Positions 1 through 11,294 of a stretch of DNA of 64,000 nucleotides are shown piece after piece. A program made the position numbers and the translations under genes. The DNA is from Boswellia sacra (taxonomy: Eukaryota; Streptophyta; Magnoliopsida; Sapindales; Burseraceae): assembly GCA_013180625.2 (NCBI GenBank), contig SNVD02009784.1:310001-374000 (forward strand), written 5' to 3'. Under the pieces are notes generated by a model. It did no database searches, was not told where the DNA came from, and was given only the letters and a program-made list of their open reading frames with translations. Numbering within the stretch: position 1 is the first letter of the stretch; the number at the start of each line of letters is the position of its first letter.

Positions 1-1067
1 AACAACTCCAATTATGAAATCACCTTATTGATCCTTGCCTTTTGAATTGATGTGTGATGCAAGCAATTATGTTGTTGGTGCTGTCTTAGGACAAAGAAGA
101 GAAGGTAAGCCTTATGTGATATAGTATGCAAGTAGAACTTTAAATGATGCGTAAATGAATTATACTACAATTGAAAAAGAGCTACTTGTAGTAGTATTTC
201 TATTGGACAAATTTTGATCTTATTTAATTGATTCCCTAACTGTTGTTTACATTGACTATGTCGTTGTGAGATAATTAACGTCTAAACAGGATGCAAAACC
301 TAGATTGATACAGTGGATCTTGTTACTCCAAGATTCAATATCATAATAAAAGATAAGAAAGGAGCTGAAAATGTCGTTGTAGATCATCTGTCTAGATTGA
401 CAACAGAGACATCATTTGAAACCTCACCTATCAATGACTCTTTTTTCAATGAATTTTTATTTTTAGTTGCTACAATACCTTGGTTTGCTAACACTGTAAA
501 TTTTCTTCCAACAAAAGAAATGCCACCTCACTAGAGTGCCTAATACTTGACAGAGGCAAAAATTTTTTATTGGGATGATCCATATCTGTTCAAATGTTAT
601 CCCGACCAAATAATTAGAAGATGCATACTTGACAATAAGGTAAGTAGTGTTATCAATTTTTGTCATTCTGAAGTATGTGAGAGACACTTCTCGTCGAGAA
701 AAACAGTTGCAAAAATCTTACAATGTGGATTTTATTGGCCCACTTATCTAAAGATATACATGCATTTTGTAAAACTTGTGAAAATTATAAAAAATTGGGA
801 ACTATTTCAAAATGAAACATGATGCCTTTGAATCTCATTCTTGTTGAAATTTTTTATTGTTAGGGTATTGATTTCATGGGACCTTTTCCACCATCATTTG
901 GTTTTCTTTACATTCTTCTCGTAGTAGATTATGTCTCAAAAGGGTTTGAGGCAATTCCATATCAAAACAATGATCACAAAATAGTTCTCAAATGCTTAAA
1001 AGAGAATATCTTGTATCGATTTGGAATCTCTGGAGCCATTATTACTGACGGGGGTACACATTTTTAT
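1..1067 (+). pseudogene. Athila-like Ty3/gypsy pol remnant (RNase H and integrase)
   Basis: This is the 3' portion of a retrotransposon pol gene. It aligns through its whole length with the better preserved copy at about 60,365-61,450. The RNase H part comes first (near nt 45-110, with the CDASNYVVGAVLG block), followed by the histidine/cysteine zinc-binding region of integrase (about 655-790) and the start of the integrase core ([12 protein letters not shown] near 862, ITDGGTHF near 1040). Reading is destroyed by in-frame stops, the first a TAG near nt 122, and by frameshifts near 535 and 830. The element begins before the window. It is cut at 1067 by a CACTA terminus inside the integrase core, and the remainder of integrase does not reappear downstream. 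It is non-functional. Confidence 0.9.
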
Positions 1068-1240
1068 CACTACAAGAAAAAATGTCATATTTGGCGGTCT
1101 TTATATTTGGCGGTCATAAAAACGCCACCAATGGCACCGCCAAATATGGTATATTTGACAATATTTGGCGGTCGGTCAAAACGCCAAATATAGTGTAAAT
1201 CATATTTGTCATATAAAAGCGCCAAATATAACTCAAAAAA
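1068..1240 (+). mobile_element. CACTA (En/Spm) transposon left end with subterminal repeats
   Basis: The sequence starts with CACTACAAGAAAAA, the typical CACTA terminal inverted repeat, exactly where the integrase reading of the preceding gypsy element stops. The next ~160 bp carry several copies, in both orientations, of a TTTGGCGGT/ACCGCCAAA motif, the kind of subterminal repeat bound by CACTA-encoded proteins. I found no matching inverse end (TTCTTGTAGTG) and the interrupted gypsy sequence does not resume, so the right end is lost or rearranged. No transposase is visible. Confidence 0.75.
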
Positions 1241-3180
1241 TACTGTACAAAAATAACATATTTGTCACTTTTTTGTCAAAAGTGAAAAAAGCAGAAATTC
1301 AGTCAATAATCAACAACTATTTAGTCAAATCTATCCAAACAATGACATACAAAATAACATAAAAAAATTCATTAACCAAGGACTTTATGCAATACGATTA
1401 TAGAATATAAAGAACGATTGCAATTTTGGAAATTTAACTACTATTTTCCTACAGTTTCATAGCAATCAAATAGAGTGAAAACATCAAAGCTAGAAACCAT
1501 AATAACAACAACAACTCAAACAATACAAGGACACTCTCTTTTGCTTTTGATTGATTACGTAATAATAAAACTAAAAGAATCACGCCTTCCTTTATTTGAT
1601 TATTTGCATAAAAGTAAAAAAATTTGCACCATCATATCATTAATTTATTCATTTACAAACAAACTGAAAGTGATTTTTTAATACAAGTCTATTGCTTGGT
1701 TGTTCATGGGCCCAAAGAAACTATGCTTATAGATTACACCAGAACACAATTACAACACAAAAAATAGTATAAACATAAAAAAAAAAAATAAGCGCCTCAC
1801 ATAAGATAGACAACCAAATAACCCAAAAACCCCCTGAAAAAAATTTAATAGAAGTAAAAATAAATGCATGCATGTAAAGAGAACAAGCATTACCGATATA
1901 AATTTGAAATTTTGCTACATACCCATTTGAGATCGTGTGGAACCCATATGAGAAAGGTAATCAAAGAAATGAACACCAATTTTAAAGAAGTGTTAAATAG
2001 TGAACACACATCAATTTATGTTAATCCAAAATAACTTCTAATTGAAGCATACAAACTACTCAAAAACATAACCCAGATAGAAATATGAACAAAAAACTCC
2101 CAGCCCCCATCCAAAGCATTCAAAAACAAAAAACACACAGCCCCTACTTAAAGCATGAACCCATTCAAAGAACCAACCCTTGCCCTCATGCCCATAAAAA
2201 CAGTCACCTCTCCACCAAAAAAATACAATCGAAATAAAAAAAGATACGAGAAATTAAAGAGATTAGCCACTGAACTTGAGAAATCAAACAAGCAATTCAT
2301 TTATCACCCGATATAAGAAACATAAATTAGTACAACATATCATAATATACATTCTAGATACAAAAATATTATTGGTTTTAAAAGAGGTTTTATAAAGAAG
2401 GAAATTAACGAATTTTATCCAGAAAGATGAAACAGAACATGTACAGAAGATAGGAAAATTAGCTATGTAGGTTATAAAATCAACAAAATGGAAGGAATTT
2501 CTTAAAATGACTTCAAAAAACACAATGGATCTACTTTAATACTTAAATAAAACTAATCCAGACTTCTTAAATTGTAAGCGAGAGCTATGAAGAGCAACTT
2601 ACCTTACTATAGATTTCGAGAAATGACACATGGAGTAAGAACTCTCTTCCAGGTGCCTGAAGTCAAACGATGTTAGTGTTCTAAACTTGATTCATGAAAG
2701 TATAAAAAAGTAAAAAGGAATATACAACAAGACCAGGCAGGAAAATCAGTTTATTGACAAAATAAAAATGTTTAACTCCTAACTCTCCTAAACGAAAAAG
2801 CTCAATTTTTTCTTACTCTCACGTCTAGCCTCAAGTGAAGAAATAATAAAATAAAATAAAGAACAACAAAAACTTGGCAAAAACTACCAAATCAAGCAAA
2901 CACAACCTAGTTTCCAACAATAAAGTAGACAAACAAACAAATAAAAATGGAGACGAAGAGAGATCAAATCCAGAGACAAGCAGAGATAGAGAGAGGCAAG
3001 AGAGACACAGAGAGAGAGTAACTTGGTAAAAGAGAAACAAGGAAATGATTTGGGAACGAGAAGGAAGAATGCAAAGATAAAAGATAGAGATCCAAGCAGA
3101 TGTAAGAAGAAAAAACTGTAGAAGAAAGAAAGAAAGAAGTTTGTAAAAAATAATCAAATCAATTGAAATGAACAACAAAA
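1241..3180. other. AT-rich stretch without recognisable gene
   Basis: No convincing coding sequence. It is probably the interior of the CACTA element starting at 1068, since nothing marks another boundary. Short ORFs here are low in complexity. The part from about 2,940 is purine-rich (repeated GAGAGA tracts). Confidence 0.5.
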
Positions 3181-3457
3181 TCACTTACTAATTAGCTGTG
3201 CTGACTGAGCAGAGAGAGGGCACGTAGCAACTAACCAACGACTGGTGACTGAGCAGCGAGCAACTGAGCGGCAAAAGGGTTTGTCATAGTGTTTCGAGTG
3301 ATAGACTGATGAGAGTGATACAGAATGATGAGAGTGATGAGGGAGAGAACGGGCTAGGGCAAAAAAGAGGGATTCTGTGAAAGTGATGAGAGTGATGAGG
3401 GAGAGAGGGCACACAGCAACTGAGCAGAGAGAGGGCACATAGCAACTGAGCAGAGAG
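3181..3457. repeat. Imperfect short tandem repeats (GAGCAGAGAGAGGGCAC, GTGATGAG)
   Basis: Two interleaved motifs recur several times: a unit around GAGCAGAGAGAGGGCACATAG and a unit around AGAGTGATGAGGGAGAG. Overlapping ORFs on the minus strand are products of this periodicity rather than genes. Confidence 0.6.
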
Positions 3458-3604
3458 AGTAAGATGGACACCTGCAAAAGCAGCTTTATGCCAATCAAAG
3501 TATATCATGGATTTGTTATCTTCATCTATCCCAATCAAAGTATATCATGGATTTGTTGAAAAAAAGTAAGATGGACACCTACAAAAGCAGCTTTATGCCA
3601 ATGA
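3458..3604. repeat. 107-bp tandem duplication at a copia fragment border
   Basis: A ~38-bp block beginning AGTAAGATGGACACCT occurs at 3458 and again at 3565, and a 27-bp block beginning CCAATCAAAGTATATC occurs at 3491 and 3531. The duplicated sequence includes the start of the copia fragment, so duplication happened after or with its insertion. Confidence 0.8.
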
Positions 3605-3747
3605 GCACTGGGAGCAAATTCACCAAGATTGGAGGTGAGCCTTTTCAAGATGCAACACAATATAGAAGCACCGTTGGAGCCTCACAGTACGTGACAATCA
3701 CCAGACCTGAAATTGCTTTCTCTGTTAATACAATATTTTTTCATATA
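3547..3747 (+). pseudogene. Ty1/copia reverse transcriptase C-terminal fragment
   Basis: The 67-residue reading contains the copia signature YRSTVGASQYVTITRPEIAF, which lies after the YVDD catalytic region and before RNase H in copia polyproteins. Only this short segment survives; no LTR, primer site or upstream domain is attached. It is a scrap of an old insertion, distinct from the large copia element starting at 4435. Confidence 0.85.
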
Positions 3748-3876
3748 TAGCACAGTGATCTCCAAAAAAAAAAAAACTGCTATTTATATACAACAAATGA
3801 GTTTTTGATGGTTAAATTAATTAATAATTTGACCTATAATTTGGTGATTAAATATTTCAATTATTCATTTATTTTT

Positions 3877-4290
3877 GGGATAATTCTAATTTGCCCCCTG
3901 AGGTTAGGCTTAAAAAAAATTGAGGACCTCAGTTTTCTAAAACCTAAGATTGCCCCCTGAGGTTACTGTAGTACTGTTAGATTTAACGGAAAATATATTA
4001 AACCGTTAGATTTGACGGAAAATGTATTAAATAATAACTTAATGTTAATATTAGATTTAACAAAAAATGTATTAAATAATAATTTAACGCTAATAAGCAG
4101 TAAAATAGACTATAATAGACTATAATACACTTTTCTAAATGGTTTGTAAAACGTTAAGTTACTATTTAATATATTTTTCGTTAAATCTAACGGTGCTACA
4201 GTAACCTCAGGGGGCAAATTTAGGTTTCAGAAAACTGAGGTCCTCAATTTTCTTTACACCTAACCTCAGGGGGCAAATTAGAATTATCCC
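3877..4290. mobile_element. 414-bp Mutator-type MITE with 9-bp target duplication
   Basis: The element starts GGGATAATTCTAATTTGCCC and ends with its reverse complement. The inverted repeats extend through most of ~150 bp at each end (shared segments include CCCCTGAGGTTA and GAGGACCTCAG). It is flanked by the identical 9-bp sequence TTTATTTTT at 3868-3876 and 4291-4299. Nine-bp duplications with long inverted repeats are typical of Mutator-like elements. There is no coding capacity. Confidence 0.9.
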
Positions 4291-4763
4291 TTTATTTTTT
4301 ATCTAATAAAATCTTTTCCAATTTTCTCTCAGTGTCTTATATGCTCCCCCACTCACAATTTCATGCTTCTTGGAATTTTAGAAAGAAAATAAAATAAAAA
4401 TTAAATTAAACCTTGGTATAAACTTAGATGTTTTTGTTAGCCCTAAGGCTACATGATAATTTTGATGATAACAATACACATTGATTCATTGTGATTTACT
4501 AACATGTTTATTTATGTGCAAGAGTAATATCATTGAAATAATTGTAAAATCAAGAAGAGGCTTATTAAAATGAAGTGTTGAAGCTAAGGAGAAGACTACA
4601 TCTTAAAGGCACCAAAGTTTAAGAACAAGGTTTGATTCAAGGAATGTGACACATGAGCAATGTTCAATCAATTGGTCATATATTTTTCTACAGATGTCCA
4701 AATGATGTGATTCTTGAGCCTTTGGAAATCTTATTCAATTTGTAACATTTCATATTTTTTAAA

Positions 4764-5345
4764 GAAATTTAAATTTCAAGTGTAAGGTTGTCCAAATCAT
4801 CATGCAATTTGAAAGACAAATAGAAGCAGCTGACATGAGCACCGAATACTCTTTTGAACATATATTGAGCTAGAAAAATCAAAATGACTTGATTCTTATG
4901 GCATTCGAAAGAGAACATAATGAGGCACATTTCATACGTTTTGAAGAAATTCAAATTTCAAATGGAAGGCTGACATAATTGACATGCAATTTGGTAGACT
5001 GACACAAGGAAGAAAAATCAACTCACATGAGCACCGAATGGTGTTTTGGCCATATCTTAAGATAGAGATATCCAAATGCTTTGATTCATAATGTTTTGGA
5101 AATACTATTCAAATATTCAGATCTTTTATGTTTTGAATAAATTCAAATTTCAAACGGAAGGCTGACAGAATTATCATTCAATTTGGTGGACTGACACAAG
5201 AAAGAAAAATCAAGTCACATGAGCACCGAATGGTGTTTTGGCCATATCTTGAGCTACAAATATCAAAATGACTTGATTCTTGATGAGTTGGAAAGCTTAT
5301 TCAAATGTACAGATTTTTATGTTTTGCAGATTTTCAAATTTCAAA
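4764..5345 (+). repeat. ~190-bp imperfect tandem repeats in copia U3
   Basis: Units begin at the AAATTCAAATTTCAA motif near 4764, 4947, 5139 and 5330 (partial). Each carries GGCTGACA, CATGAGCACCGAAT and TTTGGCCATATCTTGAG. The 3' LTR contains the same series (about 11,595-12,180). They may be duplicated enhancer modules of the promoter; that is inference. Confidence 0.8.
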
Positions 5346-5444
5346 CGGAACATTGACAAAAATGGCAGACAAGATTACGGTTTTTATGGTGGGCAGAAAA
5401 TTTGGAGATGGTGTCTTCACTTGATTAAGTTCATCTCATTTGCC

Positions 5445-5452
5445 TATAAAAG
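5445..5452 (+). promoter_or_regulatory. TATA box of copia 5' LTR
   Basis: TATAAAAG in the 5' LTR, downstream of the U3 repeats. The 3' LTR has TATAAAAT at 12277. Transcription (U3/R border) would start about 30 bp downstream. Confidence 0.6.
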
Positions 5453-5678
5453 GAGCCCTTCTCCCATGCATTCAAGAAGAGTAAGAGAAGCATCTATCAA
5501 GCAAAAAACAAGAGAAATATCAAATCTAGAGAGCTTTTATATTCTTTATCTACTCTTTGAAGAGAGTTGTACTTTTGTTGAAAAAATTATCCTTGTTCTT
5601 GTATTGTGGTGAGAGTGAGATATTCTTGTAAAGGATAATAGTTATCCTTGAGAGAACTCTTGTTGTGTGTTATCAAGA

Positions 5679-5911
5679 GTTGAAGGAAGTTTCTTTGGTG
5701 AGGTTGTTCATCAAGAAGAACTCTTGGTGTGGTGTTATCAAGGGTTGAAGGAAGTTGCCTTGGTGAGGTTGTTCATCAAGAATAACTCTTGGTGTGGTGT
5801 TATCAAGAGTTGAAGGAAGTTGCCTTGGTGAGGTTGTTCATCAAGAAGAACTCTTGGTGTGGTGTTATCAAGAGTTGGAAGAAAAAGTCTTGGTGAGGTT
5901 GCTCATCAAGC
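5679..5911 (+). repeat. 65-bp tandem repeat array in 5' LTR
   Basis: Three full units start at 5679, 5744 and 5809 and a partial one at 5874. Each reads GTTGAAGGAAGTTGCCTTGG at its start and ends GGTGTTATCAAGA. It lies downstream of the TATA box, so it would be in the transcribed leader. Confidence 0.9.
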
Positions 5912-6229
5912 AAGTTGTAAATATTTCTACAACTTAGTGGAAAGCTTAGCTCGTGGAGCTAGGAGCTCGTGGACGTAGGCAAGGTTTGCCGAACCACGTA
6001 CATCGAGTTTGCACTCTCTCTATCCCTATCCTCTTTACATTTACTTGAACTTGTGATTGTTCTTTATTGCTATTCTCTTGATTGCATTCTATTTTTATCT
6101 TCTTCACCTTTGTTCTTAAAGAAAGATTTAAATAATTTTGATCTTTCAAGAAAAGTTTTCTAAATCCGTTTTTATAAATAAAAACCTAATTCACCCCCCC
6201 TCTTGGGTTGCCATACCTGGGTCAACAAG

Positions 6230-6241
6230 TGGTATCAGAGC
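6230..6241 (+). other. Primer binding site, initiator Met-tRNA
   Basis: TGGTATCAGAGC two bases after the 5' LTR end matches the 3' end of plant initiator methionine tRNA, the usual primer of copia elements. Confidence 0.95.
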
Positions 6242-6281
6242 AAGGTTGCTCAATTTTTTAAATCTTAATCGATTTTGAGCT

Positions 6282-7236
6282 ATGACAACTTTTAATTCAA
6301 CTTCATATGTTGAGGGACTTTCTATCTCTAGACCTCCGTTTTTTAATGGAAGTGATTACTCTTATTAGAAGACTAGAATGAGTATTTTCTTGAAATCTTT
6401 TGATTATGATTTGTGGTCTATTGTTTTGGAAGGACCTTTTGTTCCTACCATAATTGAAAATGGGGAATGCATGCTTAAAGAACCTAAAGAGTTTAGTGAA
6501 GATGATAAAAAGAAATTGAGTTTGAATGCTAAAGCTATGAATGTGTTGTATTGTGCTCCTGATAGAAATGAGTTTAATAGAATATCTACTTTTTCTACGG
6601 CACAAGAAATACGGCACACACTTGAAGTAACTCATGAAGGAACTAGTTAAGTTAAAGAATCCAAAATTAGTATGCTAGTTCATAGTTATGAGCTTTTTAA
6701 GATGAAATCGGATGAATCAATTTCTGAAATGTTTACTAGATTTACGGATATTATTAATAGTTTTGAAATCTCTTGGTAAATCTTATTCTAATGTTGAAAT
6801 GGTGAGAAAGATTCTTAGGTGTCTACCAAAATCTTGGGAGCCAAAGGTGACGGCAATTCAAGAAGCAAAGGACCTCACTAAACTACCATTAGAAGAACTT
6901 ATAGGTTCTCTCATGACTCATGAAATCACCTTGAAGGAGAATGAAGAAGATTTCAAGAAAAAGAAAAATATCGCTTTCAAATCTTCAACAAAAGAAGATG
7001 ATGAGTCCGACGATGAAGGAGATGATGAAGATCTTGCATTCATCACAAGAAAGCTAAAAAGAATGATTAGAAGAAACCAAGGATTCAAGAAGAATTCTAG
7101 AAGGGAGTACAAAGGGCAAAGCTCAAAGCAATATAAGAAAAATGATCAAGTCATTTGCTATGAGTGCAAGAAACCGGGACATGTAAAGATGGATTGTCCT
7201 TACTTCAAGAGCAAAACAAGAAATCCAAAGCAATGA
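6282..7236 (+). pseudogene. gag: Copia gag (capsid/nucleocapsid), broken
   Basis: The reading starts at ATG 6282, the first ATG after the primer site. The gag body resembles the UBN2/DUF4219-type capsid of plant copia elements and ends in a CX2CX4HX4C zinc knuckle (CYECKKPGHVKMDC, about 7159-7200) preceded by an acidic then basic stretch. Three defects are visible: a TAG at 6366 where a tryptophan codon is expected, a TAA at 6648, and a single-base frameshift near 6765. The first two look like C-to-T type changes, common in methylated plant DNA. Confidence 0.9.
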
Positions 7237-7251
7237 GATCCACAATTGGGA

Positions 7252-8014
7252 TATAGTGAAGCTAGCTCCACCGAAGAAGAAGATTGCGAAGTAACATGTG
7301 CTTCATGGCTTTAAGTGAAGATGAGGTAAGTATTTTAAACTATGATCCTAAACTTTCATATGATGAATTACTTGAAGCATTCCAAAATTTACATGTGCAA
7401 GTTGATAAGCAAAATTCAAAAATTAATGCTTTCAAAAAGAAGTCAAAAATCATGTTATCTCAATTAGAAGAGTTGTGGAAATAAATGAAGCTTTAGAAAA
7501 TGAAAATGAAATTTTAAAGCAAAAAGATTTTGAAAATTTGAAAAGTCAAATATATTTTTTAAAAACTGAAAATGAGATTTTAAAACAAAAGGATTTTGAT
7601 AAATTAGAGAAAGAAAATGTTATTTTGAAAAAGGAAAAAAATGACTTAAGAAATATTGTTGATAGTTTTACAAAAAGCACAAAAAATTTGAATTCTATGT
7701 TACAAACCCAAAGGTGTGTTTTTGATAAAAGAGGTTTAGGATATAAAACTCATAAAAATCAAAAGTATTTTAAAAATTATTTTGATCATGCATCTTCTAG
7801 AAATAATCCTAATCATTCATGTACTTATTGTGGAAGAAAAGGACACAAAGTGCATTCTTGCTCTATTAAAAGAAATCCTAATTTGAAACAAATATGGGTT
7901 CCAAAAAGTATCATAACTAACCCCCAAGGACCCAAGAACTTTTGGGTACCAAAAAGTTACTCCTTGAATGTTGATTATAGAGACAAAGGAGTGGCAAACA
8001 CAAGTGGTACTTAG
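7252..8014 (+). pseudogene. Copia gag-pol linker with coiled coil and second zinc knuckle
   Basis: Two overlapping readings (7284-7484 and 7475-8014) follow gag. The second is rich in Glu/Lys/Leu/Asn with repeated ENEILKQKDF blocks, predicting a coiled coil. It ends with a CX2CX4HX4C knuckle (CTYCGRKGHKVHSC, about 7817-7860). The two parts are separated by a frameshift near 7480, and a second shift near 8005 separates them from the protease. Confidence 0.75.
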
Positions 8015-9495
8015 ATAGTGGATGCTCAAGGCATATGACCGAAGATGCCTCCAAGTTCTCAAGATTAATCATGAAGAAAAGAGGATATGTGACCTTCGGT
8101 GATAATGCCAAAGGAAGGGTAATCGGACATGGTGATATTGGTAACCCTTCTTCACCTATTATTAAAGATGTTTTGCTTGTTCATAGTTTAAAACATGATT
8201 TGATTAGCATTAGTCAATTGTGTGATAAGGGATATTTTGTTACTTTTGAGCCTAATAGATGTGTGATTAAGGATGTTAGTAAAAATAAGACATTATTTGT
8301 TGATAATAGATGTGGTAATATTTATACAATCGATATTGATGTTAATGATCATGTAGAAAATTGTTTCATTGTTAATCATGATGCTTGGTTATGGCATAGA
8401 AGATTAGGTCATGCTAGCATGGACACAATTTCAAAAATTTCTAAAAATGATTTAGTTGATGGTCTTCCAAAAATAAATTTGAAAAGGATAAGATTTGTGA
8501 TGCTTGTCAATTTGGAAAACAAGTGAGAACTTCTTTTAAACAAAAGAAAATTATTTCAACAAATAAACCTCTACAATTACTTCATTTGGATTTATTTGGA
8601 CCATCAAGAACTCAAAGCCTTGGTGGAAAGTATTATGTTTTTGTTATTGTGAATGATTATTCAAGATTCATTGGGTATTATTCTTGAATACTAAAAATGA
8701 GGCCATACAAGCTTTTTCAAAATTTGCAAAAAGAGTCCAAAATCAAAAAGGGTATTCTATTGTGTCCATTAGGAGTGATCATGGTGGTGAAGTAGACAGT
8801 GTTGCATTTGAAAATCTTTGTGATGAAAATGGTTTTGAACATAATTTTTCTGCACCTAGAACTCCACAACAAAATGGTGTTGTTGAGAGAAAAAATAGGA
8901 CTATCAAAGAAATGGCTAGGACCATGTTACTTGAAAATAATTTGCCAAAATATTTTTGGGCCGAAGCCGTTAATACCGCATGCATTATAATCAATAGAGT
9001 CCATGTTAGAGCTTTAATAAAGAAAACTCCTTATAAACTTTGGAAAGGAAGAAAACCCAACATTGGATTTTTTAAAGTTTTTGGATGTAAATGTTTTATT
9101 TTAAACACTAAGGATAACCTTGGAAAATTTGATGCAAAGCCGATGTTGGAATTTTTGTTGGCTACTCCAACCATAGTAAAGCATATAGAGTTTTTAACAA
9201 AAAGACTCTTACTATTGAAGAATATATGCATGTTGAATTTGATGAAACTAATGTTATTTCTTCAAAGAATTTAGATGATGATATTGTTGAGGTAGAAAGG
9301 CAAATCAAAGAATCAAGGCTTGATGAAAAGAGTCAAGATGAATTACAACTTCAACAAGAAAAGCTTGAGGAAGTAATTGATTCTTCCCAAGAATTACCAA
9401 AGGAATGGAGGTATGCAAAAGCTCACCCTAAAGATCTCATTATTGGTGGACCATCACAAGGTATGAAAACTAGATATTCTTTAAGAACTTTGTAA
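8006..9495 (+). pseudogene. pol: Copia protease and integrase, frameshifted
   Basis: The aspartic protease begins at about 8006 with WYLDSGCSRHMT, where DSG is the active site. The pre-integrase zinc region is near 8395-8515 (LWHRRLGHASM, then a Cys pair after a frameshift near 8490). The integrase core has its first Asp in LHLDLFGPS (about 8580), the second in IRSDHGGE (about 8770), and its Glu in PQQNGVVERKNRT (about 8863-8905), so the DDE triad is still readable. Frameshifts near 8490, 8675 and 9150 break it. The C-terminal part after 9226 is the acidic linker before reverse transcriptase. Confidence 0.9.
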
Positions 9496-9689
9496 TCATT
9501 TGGCTTTTGTCTCTCAATTTGAACCAAAATCTTTTAAAGAAGCCGAAAATGACGAAAGTTGATTTTGGCTCTATGCAAAGAAGAATTGAATCAATTTGAG
9601 AGAAATTAGTTTGGGATTAGTTCCATAGCCAAAAATCATTTATTATAGGCACTAAAATGGGATTTTGAAATAAAAGTAGATGCGAAAAT

Positions 9690-11053
9690 GGCGACCATTA
9701 TTAGAAACAAAGCTAGACTTGTTGCTCAAGGATACATCAAGAAGAAGGTATTGCACGTATGAGGAAACCTTTGCACCGGTTGCTAGATTAGAATCCATTA
9801 GAATGTAAATGTTGTGTGCATTTGCATGTTATAAAAATTTTACATTATATCAAATGGATGTCAAAAGTGCATTTTTAAATGGTTACATTATGGAGGAAGT
9901 ATATGTAGAGCAACCTCTTGGTTTTCAAAATCATGATTTTCCAAACCATGTTTTCAAACTCAAAAAGGCACTTTATGGCTTGAAACAAGCACCAAGAGCA
10001 TGGTATGATAGATTGAGCAAATTTCTCATTGATAATGGTTTCGAAATGAAAAAAGTTGATACTACTCTTTTTGTTAAAACAAAAAATGATGATTTATTAA
10101 TTGTTCAAATCTATGTTGATGATATTATATTTGGTGCTACTAATATCTCTATGTGTGAAGAATTTTCCAAGTGCATGCAACAAGAATTTGAAATGAGCTT
10201 AATGGGAGAATTAAATTTCTTCCTTGGACTTCAAATCAAGCAATCAATAGATGGATCTTCATTAATCAAGCTAAATACACAAGAGATCTTCTCAAGAAGT
10301 TTGGCATGGATAATTCAAGGACATATAACACACCTATGGGTACATTAACCAAGCTTGACAAAGATGAAGAAAGGAAAAGATGTTGAGGTAACAAAGTATC
10401 GAGGTATGATTGGCTCTCTTTTGTATTTAACTGCTAGTAGACCTGATATTATGTTTAGTGTGTGTATGTGCTAGATTTCAATCTTGTCCAAAGGAATCTC
10501 ACCTTAAAGCTGTCAAAAGGATATTTAGATATCTTTTTGGAACCATAAATCTAGGTCTTTGGTATCCTAAGTGTGATAATTTTGATCTAATTAGTTATTC
10601 GATGCGGACTTTGCTGGAAGTCTTCTTGATAGAAAGAGCACTAGTGGCTCTTGCCATTTTCTAGGACATGCATTAGTCTCATGGTTTAGTAGAAAACAAA
10701 ATTCTGTTGCCTTATCAACCGCGGAAGCCGAGTATATTGCAGTAGGAAGTTGTTGTGCACAATCTCTTTGGATGAAACAAATTTTAAAAGATTATGGTGT
10801 GGTATTTGATCATATTCCCATCAAATGTGACAATACAAGTGCCATCAACATTTCAAAAAATCCATACAACACTCTAGGACTAAGCATATAGAATTAAGAC
10901 ATCATTTTTATTAGAGATCAGTACAAAAACAGGTAATATTTCTTTAGAATTTGTTCCCACCGATAAACAATTAGCCGATATATTTACTAAACCTCTTAGT
11001 CAAGATAGATTTTGCATAATTAGAAGAGAATTAGGCATGTTGGATATGTCTTA
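9690..11053 (+). pseudogene. pol: Copia reverse transcriptase and RNase H, frameshifted
   Basis: The RT begins near 9690 (IIRNKARLVAQGY), continues open from 9809 with [12 protein letters not shown] and [15 protein letters not shown], and holds the catalytic YVDD (about 10,110). Frameshifts follow near 10,290, 10,365, 10,465 and 10,600. RNase H is recognisable from about 10,600 with STAEAEYIAVGSCCAQ near 10,715 and the C-terminal ADIFTKPL near 10,975. The last codons end at the TAA near 11,052, about 230 bp before the polypurine tract. Confidence 0.9.
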
Positions 11054-11280
11054 ATTTTGCTTTAATATGATAATCTTTGAATGTTAGCATATGTTAAGGG
11101 GGAGAATATATTTATGGGGAGTAGTTAATTTGATTACATCTTTTTGATGATAACAAAAGGGGAAGAAATGGTTGGATTGCTTATATTCATAACAAGTGCC
11201 ATTTTTTTGTTTATTCTTTATTTTATTTTCATTCTTTATTTTAGATATTATTTGAAAGCAATCAATGGTTTGTCATCATC

Positions 11281-11294
11281 AAAAAGGGGGAGAT
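11281..11294 (+). other. Polypurine tract of copia element
   Basis: AAAAAGGGGGAGAT lies directly before the 3' LTR; it primes plus-strand DNA synthesis in LTR retrotransposons. Confidence 0.9.

Larger units (their letters stand above)
4435..6227 (+). repeat. 5' LTR of copia element
   Basis: 1793 bp, matching 11295-13029. It contains U3 tandem repeats, a TATA box at 5445 and a 65-bp tandem array in the R/U5 part. Confidence 0.95.

Noticed and set aside
1..1067. Endogenous pararetrovirus as source of the RT/RNase H-like sequences
   Set aside because: Domain order, LTRs, Athila-type primer sites and integrase segments identify LTR retrotransposons; no movement protein or coat protein was seen.
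2831..3538. Overlapping minus-strand ORFs rich in Ser/Leu/Phe
   Set aside because: They are in purine-rich and tandem-repeat DNA, have no domain, and overlap each other in different frames.
5640..5911. CRISPR-like array
   Set aside because: The 65-bp units are contiguous without spacers and lie in a plant LTR.
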